Shown here: positions 16,532-25,004 of the stretch, piece by piece
Layout of the letters: every line of letters begins with the position of its first letter
Numbering within the stretch: the stretch's first letter is position 1
Assembly (NCBI GenBank): GCA_023251805.1
Contig: JAHEYB010000028.1
Span: 1-41,310 of the forward strand
Reading direction: 5' to 3'
Length of the DNA: 41,310 nt
Origin: Bacteroidota bacterium
GTDB lineage: Bacteria > Bacteroidota > Bacteroidia > 2-12-FULL-35-15
Position numbers and translations under genes: made by a program
Notes under the pieces: generated by a model
Databases searched by the model: none
The model's input: the letters and a program-made list of their open reading frames with translations, nothing else
What the model was told of the DNA's origin: nothing

Positions 16532-16681
16532 TTATCTGTTAAAAAGATCCATAATTTCCAGTTTCCACTTTGGGCAATCACCACAACGATTTTTTTTACG
16601 TGTGGCGAAGCAACTTGAAAATAATGAAACTAAAATAACCACGGTTATAAATTTTACCGTTTTGTGAAGAAGATTTTTCAT
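16532..16681 (-). CDS. Small lipoprotein with CGDCPKW motif, upstream of feoAB
   Basis: A 49-codon frame, ATG at 16681 to TAA at 16532. Residues 1-23 form a lipoprotein signal (positive MKNLLHKTVK, hydrophobic FITVVILVSLF, lipobox LFSSC), so mature protein starts at C24. The short mature part is basic and contains RCGDCPKW, two cysteines before a Trp, then a 13-residue tail. A consensus -7 promoter element (TATCTTTG on the minus strand, 16697-16704) stands 15 bases before the ATG. Position just upstream of feoA and the thiol pair suggest a link to iron uptake or to redox, but function is unknown. I recall similar tiny CPKW lipoproteins in Bacteroidota only vaguely. Confidence 0.7.
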   Translation of the reverse strand: MKNLLHKTVKFITVVILVSLFSSCFATRKKNRCGDCPKWKLEIMDLFNR

Positions 16682-16696
16682 GCTATGGTGTTTCTA

Positions 16697-16704
16697 CAAA
16701 GATA
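16697..16704 (-). promoter_or_regulatory. -7 promoter element for the small lipoprotein (and possibly feoAB)
   Basis: Reads TATCTTTG on the minus strand, an exact match to TAnnTTTG, 15 bases upstream of the lipoprotein ATG. No TTG at the ideal 17-23-base spacing is obvious. Confidence 0.55.
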
Positions 16705-16790
16705 GCAAAAACAAAACACATCATTTGTGGTCAATTATTCTTATTTTTAACCCTGAATTAAATGATTCAAAAGAAGGGCATTAGCTAAAA

Positions 16791-17531
16791 ATGAATATCT
16801 TTTTTCACTTCGGTAGATACTACATCCTAATGAAGCGTGCTTTCGGCAAACCCGAAAAGCTTTCCCTTTACCGAGCTCGAATTTTTGAAGAAATGTATTC
16901 GCTCGGGATTGGGTCTTTAGGAATAGTAGCCATTATCTCCGTATTTATGGGGGCTGTTATCACTATCCAAACAGCCTTTAACTTTGAAAGTCCGCTTATC
17001 CCTCCGTATGCTGTTGGCGTTGCTGTTCGCGATACAATGATATTGGAATTTTCACCTGCTATTGTCAGCTTAATTTTGGCAGGAAAAATAGGTTCAAGCA
17101 TTGCATCCGAAATTGGAACCATGCGAGTAACCGAGCAGATTGATGCCTTGGAAATTATGGGGATTAATTCGGCAGGATATTTAATTTTCCCAAAAATAAT
17201 AGCCTCTGTTTTATTTAACCCAATTTTAATTATTTTCTCCATGTTTTTGGGAATTTTAGGAGGTTACGTTTTCGGATTAATGGCGGGAGTGGTTACCGAT
17301 TTTGAGTATATTTTAGGAATCACTTACGAGTTCAGACCCTTTAACGTAATATATGCTTTGATAAAAACAGGTGTATTTGCATTCATAATTGCTTCTGTGC
17401 CTGCTTACCATGGTTATTATACAAAAGGCGGTGCACTGGAAGTGGGTCGTTCTAGTACCAAAGGAGTTGTTTATGCAAGCGTTCTTATTCTGGCATTCGA
17501 TTTAATTTTAACGCAGGTATTATTGGTTTGA
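16791..17531 (+). CDS. MlaE/YrbE-type ABC transporter permease
   Basis: The 246-residue integral membrane protein belongs to the MlaE family (DUF140), the permease of ABC systems that move phospholipids or sterol-like lipids between membranes with an MCE-domain partner. Characteristic motifs are IQTAFNFESPLIPPYAVGVA, LAGKIGSSIASEIGTMRVTEQIDALEIMGINS and, near the C terminus, GYYTKGGALEVGRSSTKGVV, with five or so membrane helices. The stop overlaps the start of the ATPase gene (TTGA), so the two are translationally coupled. The MCE subunit gene (mlaD) is not found in the window. Confidence 0.93.
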   Translation: MNIFFHFGRYYILMKRAFGKPEKLSLYRARIFEEMYSLGIGSLGIVAIISVFMGAVITIQTAFNFESPLIPPYAVGVAVRDTMILEFSPAIVSLILAGKIGSSIASEIGTMRVTEQIDALEIMGINSAGYLIFPKIIASVLFNPILIIFSMFLGILGGYVFGLMAGVVTDFEYILGITYEFRPFNVIYALIKTGVFAFIIASVPAYHGYYTKGGALEVGRSSTKGVVYASVLILAFDLILTQVLLV

Positions 17532-18280
17532 TACAAATTAAGAACATATCAAAATCCTTTTCAGGTCGCAAAGTAATCAACGATATTTCCTTCCATTTTG
17601 AGCAAGGAAAAACCAATATGATTATTGGCGAAAGCGGTTCAGGTAAAACAACTTTACTAAAGTGTATGGTTGGCTTAAATGAAATTGATGGAGGCGAAGT
17701 ATTATTTAATGACAGAAATTTTTACGATTTAGATTTCAAGGGAAAAAAAGAAATTCGCAAGGAAATCGGAATGTTGTTTCAGGGAGGAGCATTGTTTGAT
17801 TCTAAAACGGTGGAAGAAAATGTAGTGTTTCCTATTTCTATGTTTACCGAAATGACTGAAAGTGAAAAACGGGACAGAGCTAATTTTTGTTTGCAAAGAG
17901 TAAATCTTCAAAATGCAAATGATTTATACCCAGCAGAATTGAGTGGTGGAATGAAAAAACGGGTTGCCATTGCAAGAGCCATTGCCGTTCAACCAAAATA
18001 CTTGTTTTGCGATGAGCCCAATTCAGGGTTGGACCCCAAAACATCAATTGTCATCGATAATCTTATTAAAGAAATTACAGATGAATATGGAATTACTACA
18101 GTTGTGATTACACACGATATGAACTCCGTAATAGAAATTGGTGACAACATTATGTTTATTTATAAAGGAGATAATTGGTGGCAAGGAAGTAAAGAAGAAA
18201 TATTGCGAACCGAGAATCAGGAAGTTTGTGATTTTGTATATGCTACAAAATTTATGAAAAATTTAAAAACCAAATTTTAG
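17528..18280 (+). CDS. MlaF-type ABC transporter ATP-binding protein
   Basis: A 250-residue ABC ATPase partner of the MlaE-like permease. It has Walker A GESGSGKT (34-41), a Q-loop in IGMLFQGGALFDS typical of MlaF-type ATPases, the signature LSGGMKKR, Walker B YLFCDEP with the NSGLDPKTS D-loop, and a switch histidine in VVITHD. It starts at TTG 17528, overlapping the permease stop by four bases. A strong terminator begins 17 bases after the stop codon, so this two-gene operon ends here without an MCE-domain gene. Confidence 0.95.
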   Translation: MIQIKNISKSFSGRKVINDISFHFEQGKTNMIIGESGSGKTTLLKCMVGLNEIDGGEVLFNDRNFYDLDFKGKKEIRKEIGMLFQGGALFDSKTVEENVVFPISMFTEMTESEKRDRANFCLQRVNLQNANDLYPAELSGGMKKRVAIARAIAVQPKYLFCDEPNSGLDPKTSIVIDNLIKEITDEYGITTVVITHDMNSVIEIGDNIMFIYKGDNWWQGSKEEILRTENQEVCDFVYATKFMKNLKTKF

Positions 18281-18296
18281 AACCATCTTAAAAAAG

Positions 18297-18332
18297 AAAA
18301 ATCCCTCCCGCATTATGTGGGAGGGATTTTTT
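18297..18332. terminator. Bidirectional intrinsic terminator
   Basis: ATCCCTCCCGC (18301-18311) and GTGGGAGGGAT (18317-18327) form an 11-bp GC-rich stem with an ATTAT loop, flanked by A-run on the left and T-run on the right. It serves the mlaEF-like operon on the plus strand and the convergent T9SS cargo gene on the minus strand. Confidence 0.93.
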
Positions 18333-18349
18333 ACGAATCTACTATGCGA

Positions 18350-19477
18350 TTATTTTGCTATCAGCATTTTTTTAGTCAATGAAACACCAGTACTTGTTTT
18401 CAAAGAATAGAAATAAGACCCTTTTGATAAATCAGAAATATCTACAGATAACTGATAACTTCCCGGAGACATTTCTCCTTCATTAATTTCTTTTACCATT
18501 TGTCCGGCAATATCATAAAATTGGATGCTTACAGAAGTAGCTTTTGCCAAATCATATTTAATTATGGTTTTACCATTTGAAGGATTAGGCATATTTTGAT
18601 ATAAAGTGGCGCTTAATTCATTATCGCTAATTCCTGTTAAATCATTGTAACTAATTTTTGCCCACAATTCCCAATCTTGCGCTTCATACCAACCAGCAGA
18701 ACCAACAGGTGAGCCGTAACCAATAGTTCTATTAGTAGAAACCGAATTAATATAAGGAGGATATCGCATAAAGGATGTCGGGTTAATTGCTTGTGTCATG
18801 GTTCCGCCTGAACCATCATTGATGCATGAACCAAGAACACCCATTGTATCGGCTTTATCACCAACATACTTAAATACCATTCCAATTTTTTGACCGGGAG
18901 AAGTGGTGTATCCGGGCGTAAAACCAAGGTTATACAGTGCACCCGCTCCTAACCAACCACCACCAGAGGAAAGTGTTGTATTAGTAACTAATGTATCAGC
19001 CCAAAGAGCTGTTGCAGTTGCACTAAGTGTATTGGTTCCTGTTAAATTAACCAATTCCATAATTAGTAAATCGTTTAATCCGCTATTATTTTCATGCGTA
19101 ATTAACATAAAAATACTATCTACCGTAAACGTTAAACCTGTAGGATAAGGAGAAAAATTAAAGTCGTCTACATTATCAGAATAGTCTGTAAAACCAAAAA
19201 ATGGATAAATAGCAACACCAGCATAATTCAAAGATGTATCTATTGCTGTGTAGGTGCTATTGAATTTAAATACATAAGAAAGGTCATTAATGTCGTACCA
19301 TGAATAATCGATATAACCTGAACCAGAAACACGAGCATTGGTGTTGAATGGTGTTTTAAAATTGGAATGAACCGCTTGTGAGGCATGTGGCTTCAAGGCA
19401 GAGGATAGTTGCTGAGCCGACAGAGTAGTAGCAATGGAAACTAATCCAAGCGCAATTAGTGTGTAAATTTTTTTCAT
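18350..19477 (-). CDS. T9SS type A sorting-domain secreted protein
   Basis: A 375-residue exported protein. An N-terminal signal peptide (MKKIYTLIALGLVSIATTLSA) is followed by a beta-rich passenger with many Asn, Ser, Thr and aromatic residues (no enzyme motif that I recognise; SSGGGWLGAGALYN is notable). The last 80 residues form a Por secretion-system C-terminal domain: LYQNMPNPSNGKTIIKYDL, then GQMVKEINEGEMSPGSYQL and the terminal KKMLIAK. Such proteins cross the outer membrane by the type IX system and are usually attached to the surface or released. The passenger does not visibly resemble its two neighbours, but the leader does (see the promoter entry). Confidence 0.9.
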   Translation of the reverse strand: MKKIYTLIALGLVSIATTLSAQQLSSALKPHASQAVHSNFKTPFNTNARVSGSGYIDYSWYDINDLSYVFKFNSTYTAIDTSLNYAGVAIYPFFGFTDYSDNVDDFNFSPYPTGLTFTVDSIFMLITHENNSGLNDLLIMELVNLTGTNTLSATATALWADTLVTNTTLSSGGGWLGAGALYNLGFTPGYTTSPGQKIGMVFKYVGDKADTMGVLGSCINDGSGGTMTQAINPTSFMRYPPYINSVSTNRTIGYGSPVGSAGWYEAQDWELWAKISYNDLTGISDNELSATLYQNMPNPSNGKTIIKYDLAKATSVSIQFYDIAGQMVKEINEGEMSPGSYQLSVDISDLSKGSYFYSLKTSTGVSLTKKMLIAK

Positions 19478-19508
19478 TTTTTCAGGATTTAAATTTGAAA
19501 ATACTAAT

Positions 19509-19540
19509 TAAAGATAGTTCATTATAAAATAAAAAACAAA
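19509..19540 (-). promoter_or_regulatory. Promoter of the first T9SS cargo gene
   Basis: On the minus strand TTTG (19537-19540) is followed by exactly 20 bases and TATCTTTA (19509-19516), close to the consensus TTTG-N20-TAnnTTTG. The leader between it and the ATG holds TTTCAAATTTAAATCCTGAA, which is nearly repeated in the next gene's leader. Confidence 0.7.
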
Positions 19541-19556
19541 AAATACTACTAAAATA

Positions 19557-19592
19557 AAAAAGCTCTGCATAATTAATATGCAGAGCTTTAAT
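19557..19592 (-). terminator. Intrinsic terminator of the second T9SS cargo gene
   Basis: AGCTCTGCAT (19561-19570) pairs with ATGCAGAGCT (19578-19587) across an AATTAAT loop; on the minus strand the stem is followed by a T-run (complement of the A-rich 19543-19560). It lies 24 bases after the stop of the gene at 19611-20702. Confidence 0.88.
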
Positions 19593-19610
19593 TAACTAAT
19601 TGTACTAATA

Positions 19611-20702
19611 TTATTTAGAAACAACAAACATTTTAGTGAATCTGTGTCCGTTAGCATTCAATTGGTATAAATAGTTACCTGGTGCTAAGTTCGCAGTATT
19701 CAATTCTGCTTTGTAAGTTCCTGCTGATTGGTTTTCAAAAACGTTGTTGATTAATTTACGTCCAGTAAGATCATAAACTACTAAGCTAACATTTTTAGAA
19801 TTTTGCTCCAAAGAGTATTCAACTACTGTTGAGTTAACAGCAGGATTCGGAGATGCAGTTAATTTCATTCCATTATAGAATTCGCTAACACCACTAACTG
19901 GGTCACAAACTACCGGCCACATAGCGATATCGTTATCCAATCCCAATGAACCGAAATCTGGAGAACCCGGATTTGAGAACAATTGGTCAGTTACATACCA
20001 TTTTGTACCGATTTTGTGCCAAGTGTAATCTAAGTTTTGTGCATCATTTTGGCTATCACTCACTAAACCAACAGTGTCACCACCAGCTAAAGGAGTAACA
20101 TCCATTACTAATGCAAAATCGCCTAAGAAATTTGCAGGTGTAGCAAAAGGCACATAGTTAAATCCAAGTGTGTCTATAGCAGAAAAAAGAAGATCTGCAG
20201 ATGCTTTTGCGGAACCAGTTGGACCAGGTGAATTTAAAACTGTTGAGTTAAAAGTACCGCTTCCGTTCGTGTTATAAGATTTGTTAGCAGCCATATCCCA
20301 AGCAGTGATAACCACTTTTGATGTTCCAGAACTTCCAGCATCGCTTTCTTGTCCAGCAAACCATAACACAGCTCCGCTAATACTTAATGGATCTAAGTTT
20401 AAATTTTGGTAGCCTTGTCCACAAATTCTAAGCACGTTAGTACTAACGTTATTACCATAAATGTAACCTCCGCCAGTATAACCATAAATTACAGCTCCAC
20501 CACTAATAGCAGCAAATTCCGGAGTAAAATCCGTGAAGTTCTGCCATCCTGCAGTATCACCGCAAGTAAAAGTTCTTTCTGTTGCAACACCTTTTGTGAA
20601 AGACTTAGACGCAAGCGGAGTTGCTTTCCCAGCCTCAGATGTTTGAGATATTGCTGCCGCTGACAACAACAATAAACTAGATAGTAAGTAAATTTTTTTC
20701 AT
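19611..20702 (-). CDS. T9SS type A sorting-domain secreted protein, paralog 1
   Basis: A 363-residue exported protein with signal peptide MKKIYLLSSLLLLSAAAIS, a passenger of about 250 residues, and a Por C-terminal domain (LTASPNPAVNSTVVEYSLE onward, ending KMFVVSK). The passenger shares segments with the next gene product: GAVLWFAGQESDAGSSGTSK versus GALMWFGAKQSDLGSSGTSK, ASADLLFSAIDTLGFNY versus ATADLLFSALDTGLSY, and LAGGDTVGLVSDS versus LAAGDTVGLVHSS. These two genes are therefore tandem duplicates of a family that I do not recognise. The gene has its own promoter and terminator. No catalytic motif is visible; a surface or adhesive role would be a guess. Confidence 0.9.
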   Translation of the reverse strand: MKKIYLLSSLLLLSAAAISQTSEAGKATPLASKSFTKGVATERTFTCGDTAGWQNFTDFTPEFAAISGGAVIYGYTGGGYIYGNNVSTNVLRICGQGYQNLNLDPLSISGAVLWFAGQESDAGSSGTSKVVITAWDMAANKSYNTNGSGTFNSTVLNSPGPTGSAKASADLLFSAIDTLGFNYVPFATPANFLGDFALVMDVTPLAGGDTVGLVSDSQNDAQNLDYTWHKIGTKWYVTDQLFSNPGSPDFGSLGLDNDIAMWPVVCDPVSGVSEFYNGMKLTASPNPAVNSTVVEYSLEQNSKNVSLVVYDLTGRKLINNVFENQSAGTYKAELNTANLAPGNYLYQLNANGHRFTKMFVVSK

Positions 20703-20742
20703 TTTTTCTGGTTTAAATTTGAGTTTTTCTTAAATTGAGGGA

Positions 20743-20773
20743 TAAAGATATAAAATTATCCTATAAAAAACAA
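20743..20773 (-). promoter_or_regulatory. Promoter of T9SS paralog 1
   Basis: TTG (20771-20773) is followed by 20 bases and TATCTTTA (20743-20750) on the minus strand. The leader has ACTCAAATTTAAACCAGAAA, like that of the gene at 18350-19477. Confidence 0.7.
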
Positions 20774-20797
20774 TACTATCCCGATGAAATAAAATAA

Positions 20798-20829
20798 GAA
20801 AGCCATTCTTCAAATGAAGAATGGCTTTC
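20798..20829 (-). terminator. Intrinsic terminator of T9SS paralog 2
   Basis: A perfect 14-bp stem, GAAAGCCATTCTTC (20798-20811) and GAAGAATGGCTTTC (20816-20829), with an AAAT loop; the minus strand continues with TTATTTTATTT. It lies about 20 bases after the stop codon of the gene at 20850-21860. Confidence 0.9.
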
Positions 20830-20849
20830 CACAAAAATTGGATTACTAA

Positions 20850-21860
20850 TTACTTAGCAACAACCATTTTCTTAGCAATACGTCCTTTACCAGCTGTTAA
20901 TGCATAGTAATAAACTCCTGCGTCTAAGTTTTGAGTATCAATTTTGATTGAGTGGTCACCAGCAGCCATATTACCTTCGTTATATGTAGCAACTAATTTA
21001 CCAGTAACATCAAAAATCATTAAAGAAACATTGTTTGTATTGTTCTCCAAAGCATAAGTAACAGTTGTGCTGTTAGTAGCCGGGTTCGGAGTGTTTTGAC
21101 CTAATCTAGCTCCGTTAAGGAAACCATGGTCTTCAATTCCAACGTTAACATCAACTAAAGCCCAAACGAACAAGTCGATATCTAAAGGCCAAGCTTGGAA
21201 GAAAGTATGCCAAGAGTTGTCATTCCATTGTTCCCATGACATATCAGTTGCACCAGCATCACCATCTGAACTGTGAACTAAACCTACAGTATCTCCAGCA
21301 GCTAATGTTTGGAAATTAATTCCTATAGCAAAGTCACCAGTTGTAAATACAGGAGTAGTGAACATTACGATTTCCGGTGTGTAAGAAAGACCAGTATCTA
21401 AAGCAGAAAACAATAAATCAGCAGTTGCATTAACTGTTCCAGGAGCTGTTGTGCTAGCACCTGTTGAAGTTGTTCCCGCTGCATTTAAAGTGTGGTGTCT
21501 AACCTGAACTTTAGAAGTTCCAGAGCTACCTAAATCACTTTGTTTTGCACCAAACCACATTAAAGCACCTTCAACATTGATGTTACCAATTGTGTTTAAG
21601 AAAGATTGTGCTTTTTGAAAATCATCGTATCCATTATTTCCACAAACATAACCACCATTAGCAGAACCGATAAACGCTGGTCCAGCTGCTGAAGCGTTTG
21701 TCCAAGAATAACCAACCAATGTGTCAGTTACAGTTCTGTCAGCCGACATTGTAGGCATCCCCACAGTACTAACAGGTGTATTCGTTGTTGAAACCATTTT
21801 CTGCGCGTTTGCAGAAAAAACTACCGCTACAGTAGCAATAAGCGTGTAAATTTTTTTCAT
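20850..21860 (-). CDS. T9SS type A sorting-domain secreted protein, paralog 2
   Basis: A 336-residue exported protein: signal peptide MKKIYTLIATVAVVFSANA, passenger of about 230 residues and a Por C-terminal sorting domain (LGQNTPNPATNSTTVTYAL, then GKLVATYNEGNMAAGDHS and terminal KKMVVAK). The passenger resembles that of the gene at 19611-20702 in the GSSGTSK, LLFSALDT and AAGDTVGLV regions but lacks some loops (it is 27 residues shorter overall). It has the best promoter of the three. Abundant Gly, Ala, Ser and Thr residues and lack of enzyme motifs suggest a structural or binding role, which is inference. Confidence 0.9.
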   Translation of the reverse strand: MKKIYTLIATVAVVFSANAQKMVSTTNTPVSTVGMPTMSADRTVTDTLVGYSWTNASAAGPAFIGSANGGYVCGNNGYDDFQKAQSFLNTIGNINVEGALMWFGAKQSDLGSSGTSKVQVRHHTLNAAGTTSTGASTTAPGTVNATADLLFSALDTGLSYTPEIVMFTTPVFTTGDFAIGINFQTLAAGDTVGLVHSSDGDAGATDMSWEQWNDNSWHTFFQAWPLDIDLFVWALVDVNVGIEDHGFLNGARLGQNTPNPATNSTTVTYALENNTNNVSLMIFDVTGKLVATYNEGNMAAGDHSIKIDTQNLDAGVYYYALTAGKGRIAKKMVVAK

Positions 21861-21903
21861 GTTATTGTTTTTTAGTTATTAATTTATTTAAAAGTACAGA
21901 CTA

Positions 21904-21935
21904 CAAATTTAATAAAAGCCCCTCATATTACCAAA
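21904..21935 (-). promoter_or_regulatory. Promoter of T9SS paralog 2 (full consensus)
   Basis: TTTG (21932-21935), a 20-base spacer, then TAAATTTG (21904-21911) on the minus strand: an exact fit to the Bacteroidota promoter TTTG-N20-TAnnTTTG. The leader is about 40 bases, A-rich, ending AAAAAACAATAAC before the ATG. Confidence 0.8.
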
Positions 21936-21960
21936 TTAAAGATTGGAATACCCGTAAAAT

Positions 21961-24834
21961 TTAAGCCAGTTCCGCCTCAGCGTAAGCCTCTATTGGCGGA
22001 CAGGCGCAAATAAGGTTTCTATCGCCATGGGCATTGTCAACCCTTGCCACACTAGGCCAAAATTTGGCTTCTTTCACCCATTTCAAGGGATAAACCGCTT
22101 TTTCACGTGAATAACTGTGTTTCCAGTCGTCTGTAATAACCGACTTTGCTGTATGCGGTGCATTTTTAATCACATTGTCTTCCTTGTCAGCCTTTCCTGA
22201 AATAATTTCATCAATTTCCTTTTTTATAGAAATCATAGCCGAACAAAAACGATCCAATTCTTCTTTTGATTCACTTTCAGTAGGCTCAACCATCAGTGTA
22301 TCGTGAACAGGGAAAGAAACCGTAGGAGCATGGTAACCATAATCCATCAATCGTTTTGCAATATCACCCACTTCTACTCCGGCTTGACGTTTAAATTCAA
22401 CACAATCTAAAATCATTTCGTGGGCACATCTTCCATTTTTTCCGCTATACAACGTAGGATAATGCCCTTTTAATTTTTCTTTAATATAATTCGCATTCAA
22501 AATGGCCATTCTGGTTGCTTCTGTAACACCTTCTCCACCTAACATTTTAATATAACCATATGAAATAAGCAAAATCAAGGAGCTGCCAAATGGCGCTGCT
22601 GATACTGCTGAAATTCCTTTTTCTCCGCCTGTTTTAACCAATGTATGAGAAGGTAAAAATGGAACGAGTTGTTTTGCAACACCAATTGGTCCCATTCCTG
22701 GACCACCACCACCGTGTGGAATAGCAAATGTTTTGTGTAAATTCAAATGACATACATCTGCACCAATATTTCCTGGAGATGTTAATCCAACTTGTGCATT
22801 CATATTCGCACCATCCATATATACTTGTCCGCCATTTTCATGGATGATATTTGTAATTTCAATAATACTTTCTTCGTAAACACCATGTGTGCTTGGGTAA
22901 GTTATCATCAAGCACGATAAATTATCTTTGTGTAATGTTGCTTTTTCGCGCATATCATTTACATCGATGTTTCCTTTTTCATCGCATTTTACCAAAACTA
23001 TTTTCATTCCGCACATAGCAGCACTCGCAGGATTTGTTCCATGAGCGGACGTAGGAATTAAAGCAATATTACGATGAGCATCGCCACGTGATTGATGATA
23101 TGCTTGAATCACTAACAAGCCTGCGTATTCGCCTTGAGCACCAGAGTTTGGTTGAAAACTCATTTTTGCAAAACCTGTAATTTCACTTAAGGAACGATCT
23201 AACTCATCAATCATTTCGATATAACCAGCCGCTTGGACAACTGGAACAAAAGGATGAATGTGTGCAAACTCTGGCCAAGTAATAGGCATTAATTCGGATG
23301 CCGCATTTAATTTCATCGTACACGAACCCAACGAAATCATTGAATGTGTCAACGACAAATCTTTATTCTCCAAACGTTTGATGTAACGCATCATTTCAGA
23401 TTCGGAGTGATACGAATTAAAAACTGGGTGACTTAGGATGGAAGATGTACGATGTTTAATGGAAGATGTTTGCTTAAAAATAATCTCTTGAGTAATTTTC
23501 GAAGCTGTTTTGCCACTTGCTTTTGCAAACACTTCTACAATTGCATTAATATCATCTGCATCTGTTGTTTGATCTAGGGCAATCGTAATTCCTGTATCGG
23601 TATAACGGAAATTAATTTGAGCTGCTTCTGCTAATGACTTCACCTTTGAAGCATCTGCCCCCGTAACTTTGATAGTATCAAAATAAGAATCGCTTTCAAT
23701 ACCCAATCCTAATTTTTTTAATTCTTCTGCCAAGGTAACTGCCGAAAAATGTACTTGTTGAGCAATGCCTTTTATTCCTGCCGGACCGTGGTAAACCGCA
23801 TACATACTAGCCATAATAGCCAACAATGCTTGTGCTGTACAAATATTAGATGTTGCTTTGTCTCTTCGAATATGTTGTTCGCGTGTTTGTAAAGCCATAC
23901 GCAAAGCCGGATTACCTTGTGCATCTACTGAAACTCCAATGATACGACCAGGAATGATTCTTTTATATTCTTCGCGGCAAGCGAAAAAAGCTGCGTGCGG
24001 ACCACCATAACCCATCGGCACACCAAAACGCTGAGAGTTCCCTACCACCACATCAGCACCCCATTCACCCGGAGGTGTTAACAATACTAAACTTAAAATA
24101 TCGGCCGCAACAGCAATTGCAATTCCATTTGCTTTTGCATTTTTTACAAAATCAGCATAGTCATTTACTTTTCCATCCACTGTTGGATATTGTAAGATTG
24201 CTCCATAAACAGTAACATCTAATTTTGCCGACTTCCAATCTCCAATTACCAATTCAATTCCCAATGGAGTAGAACGTGTTTTTAATAAATCGATGGTTTG
24301 AGGATAACATTCGTTTGAAACAAAAAACTTAATTGCACCATTTTTTACTTGGTCGCGATTACGATTGCTGAACAACATTGCCATTGCTTCTGCCGCTGCA
24401 GTGGACTCATCCAACAAAGATGCATTTGCAATTTCCATTCCTGTTAAGTCCATCACCATCGTTTGGAAATTCAAAAGTGCTTCCAATCGTCCTTGTGCAA
24501 TTTCTGCTTGGTAAGGTGTATATGCTGTATACCAACCCGGATTTTCCAACACATTTCTTTGAACAACAGGAGGAATAATTGTACTGCTATATCCCAAACC
24601 AATATAGGTTTTAAACACTTTGTTTTTAGATGCAATTGTTCTTAAATGTTTGTGGTAATTATATTCAGTCATTCCTGCAGAAAGATTCAATGGCTTTTTT
24701 AAGCGGATTGCAGCAGGAATAGTTTGGTCTATCAATTCGTCAACGCTTTTAGCGCCAATTTTTGAAAGCATTAATTTTACATCGTTTTCACGAGGTCCGT
24801 TATGACGGTCTACAAATTTATCAGTTACAACCAT
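21961..24834 (-). CDS. gcvP: Glycine dehydrogenase (decarboxylating), P protein
   Basis: The P protein of the glycine cleavage system decarboxylates glycine and passes the aminomethyl group to the lipoyl H protein. This is the full-length single-chain form (957 residues from ATG 24834). Start 24834 gives [16 protein letters not shown], the usual N terminus; in-frame ATGs at 24882 and 24897 give extra residues unlike the family. The PLP lysine is K701 in [21 protein letters not shown]. gcvT and gcvH are not nearby. Around residues 453-466 the sequence has a repeat-like insertion, [11 protein letters not shown], encoded by a direct repeat (see findings), in the variable linker between the two halves of the protein. 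Confidence 0.96.
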   Translation of the reverse strand: MVVTDKFVDRHNGPRENDVKLMLSKIGAKSVDELIDQTIPAAIRLKKPLNLSAGMTEYNYHKHLRTIASKNKVFKTYIGLGYSSTIIPPVVQRNVLENPGWYTAYTPYQAEIAQGRLEALLNFQTMVMDLTGMEIANASLLDESTAAAEAMAMLFSNRNRDQVKNGAIKFFVSNECYPQTIDLLKTRSTPLGIELVIGDWKSAKLDVTVYGAILQYPTVDGKVNDYADFVKNAKANGIAIAVAADILSLVLLTPPGEWGADVVVGNSQRFGVPMGYGGPHAAFFACREEYKRIIPGRIIGVSVDAQGNPALRMALQTREQHIRRDKATSNICTAQALLAIMASMYAVYHGPAGIKGIAQQVHFSAVTLAEELKKLGLGIESDSYFDTIKVTGADASKVKSLAEAAQINFRYTDTGITIALDQTTDADDINAIVEVFAKASGKTASKITQEIIFKQTSSIKHRTSSILSHPVFNSYHSESEMMRYIKRLENKDLSLTHSMISLGSCTMKLNAASELMPITWPEFAHIHPFVPVVQAAGYIEMIDELDRSLSEITGFAKMSFQPNSGAQGEYAGLLVIQAYHQSRGDAHRNIALIPTSAHGTNPASAAMCGMKIVLVKCDEKGNIDVNDMREKATLHKDNLSCLMITYPSTHGVYEESIIEITNIIHENGGQVYMDGANMNAQVGLTSPGNIGADVCHLNLHKTFAIPHGGGGPGMGPIGVAKQLVPFLPSHTLVKTGGEKGISAVSAAPFGSSLILLISYGYIKMLGGEGVTEATRMAILNANYIKEKLKGHYPTLYSGKNGRCAHEMILDCVEFKRQAGVEVGDIAKRLMDYGYHAPTVSFPVHDTLMVEPTESESKEELDRFCSAMISIKKEIDEIISGKADKEDNVIKNAPHTAKSVITDDWKHSYSREKAVYPLKWVKEAKFWPSVARVDNAHGDRNLICACPPIEAYAEAELA

Positions 24835-24976
24835 TGTTTCATTTTTTATTAGGAATAGCCCCGCATGAATATTCTCGCTCATATAACGGGAAGGCAAATA
24901 TAATTAGAAAACAGGTTTTGTGCCATCGAAATTATCAACAAAAAACAATAAAAAGAAAGAAGTAATTTAGAATGGT

Positions 24977-24984
24977 TATCTTTG
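24977..24984 (+). promoter_or_regulatory. -7 promoter element of the 25005 gene
   Basis: TATCTTTG, an exact TAnnTTTG, 20 bases upstream of ATG 25005. It lies inside the coding sequence that would follow from the earlier ATG at 24972, so it argues for the later start. Confidence 0.55.
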
Positions 24985-25004
24985 AACAAATAATACAAGG
25001 GATT

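Noticed and set aside
24835-24897. Longer GcvP starting at 24897 or 24882
   Set aside because: The extra residues do not resemble the family N terminus, whereas [16 protein letters not shown] from 24834 does.
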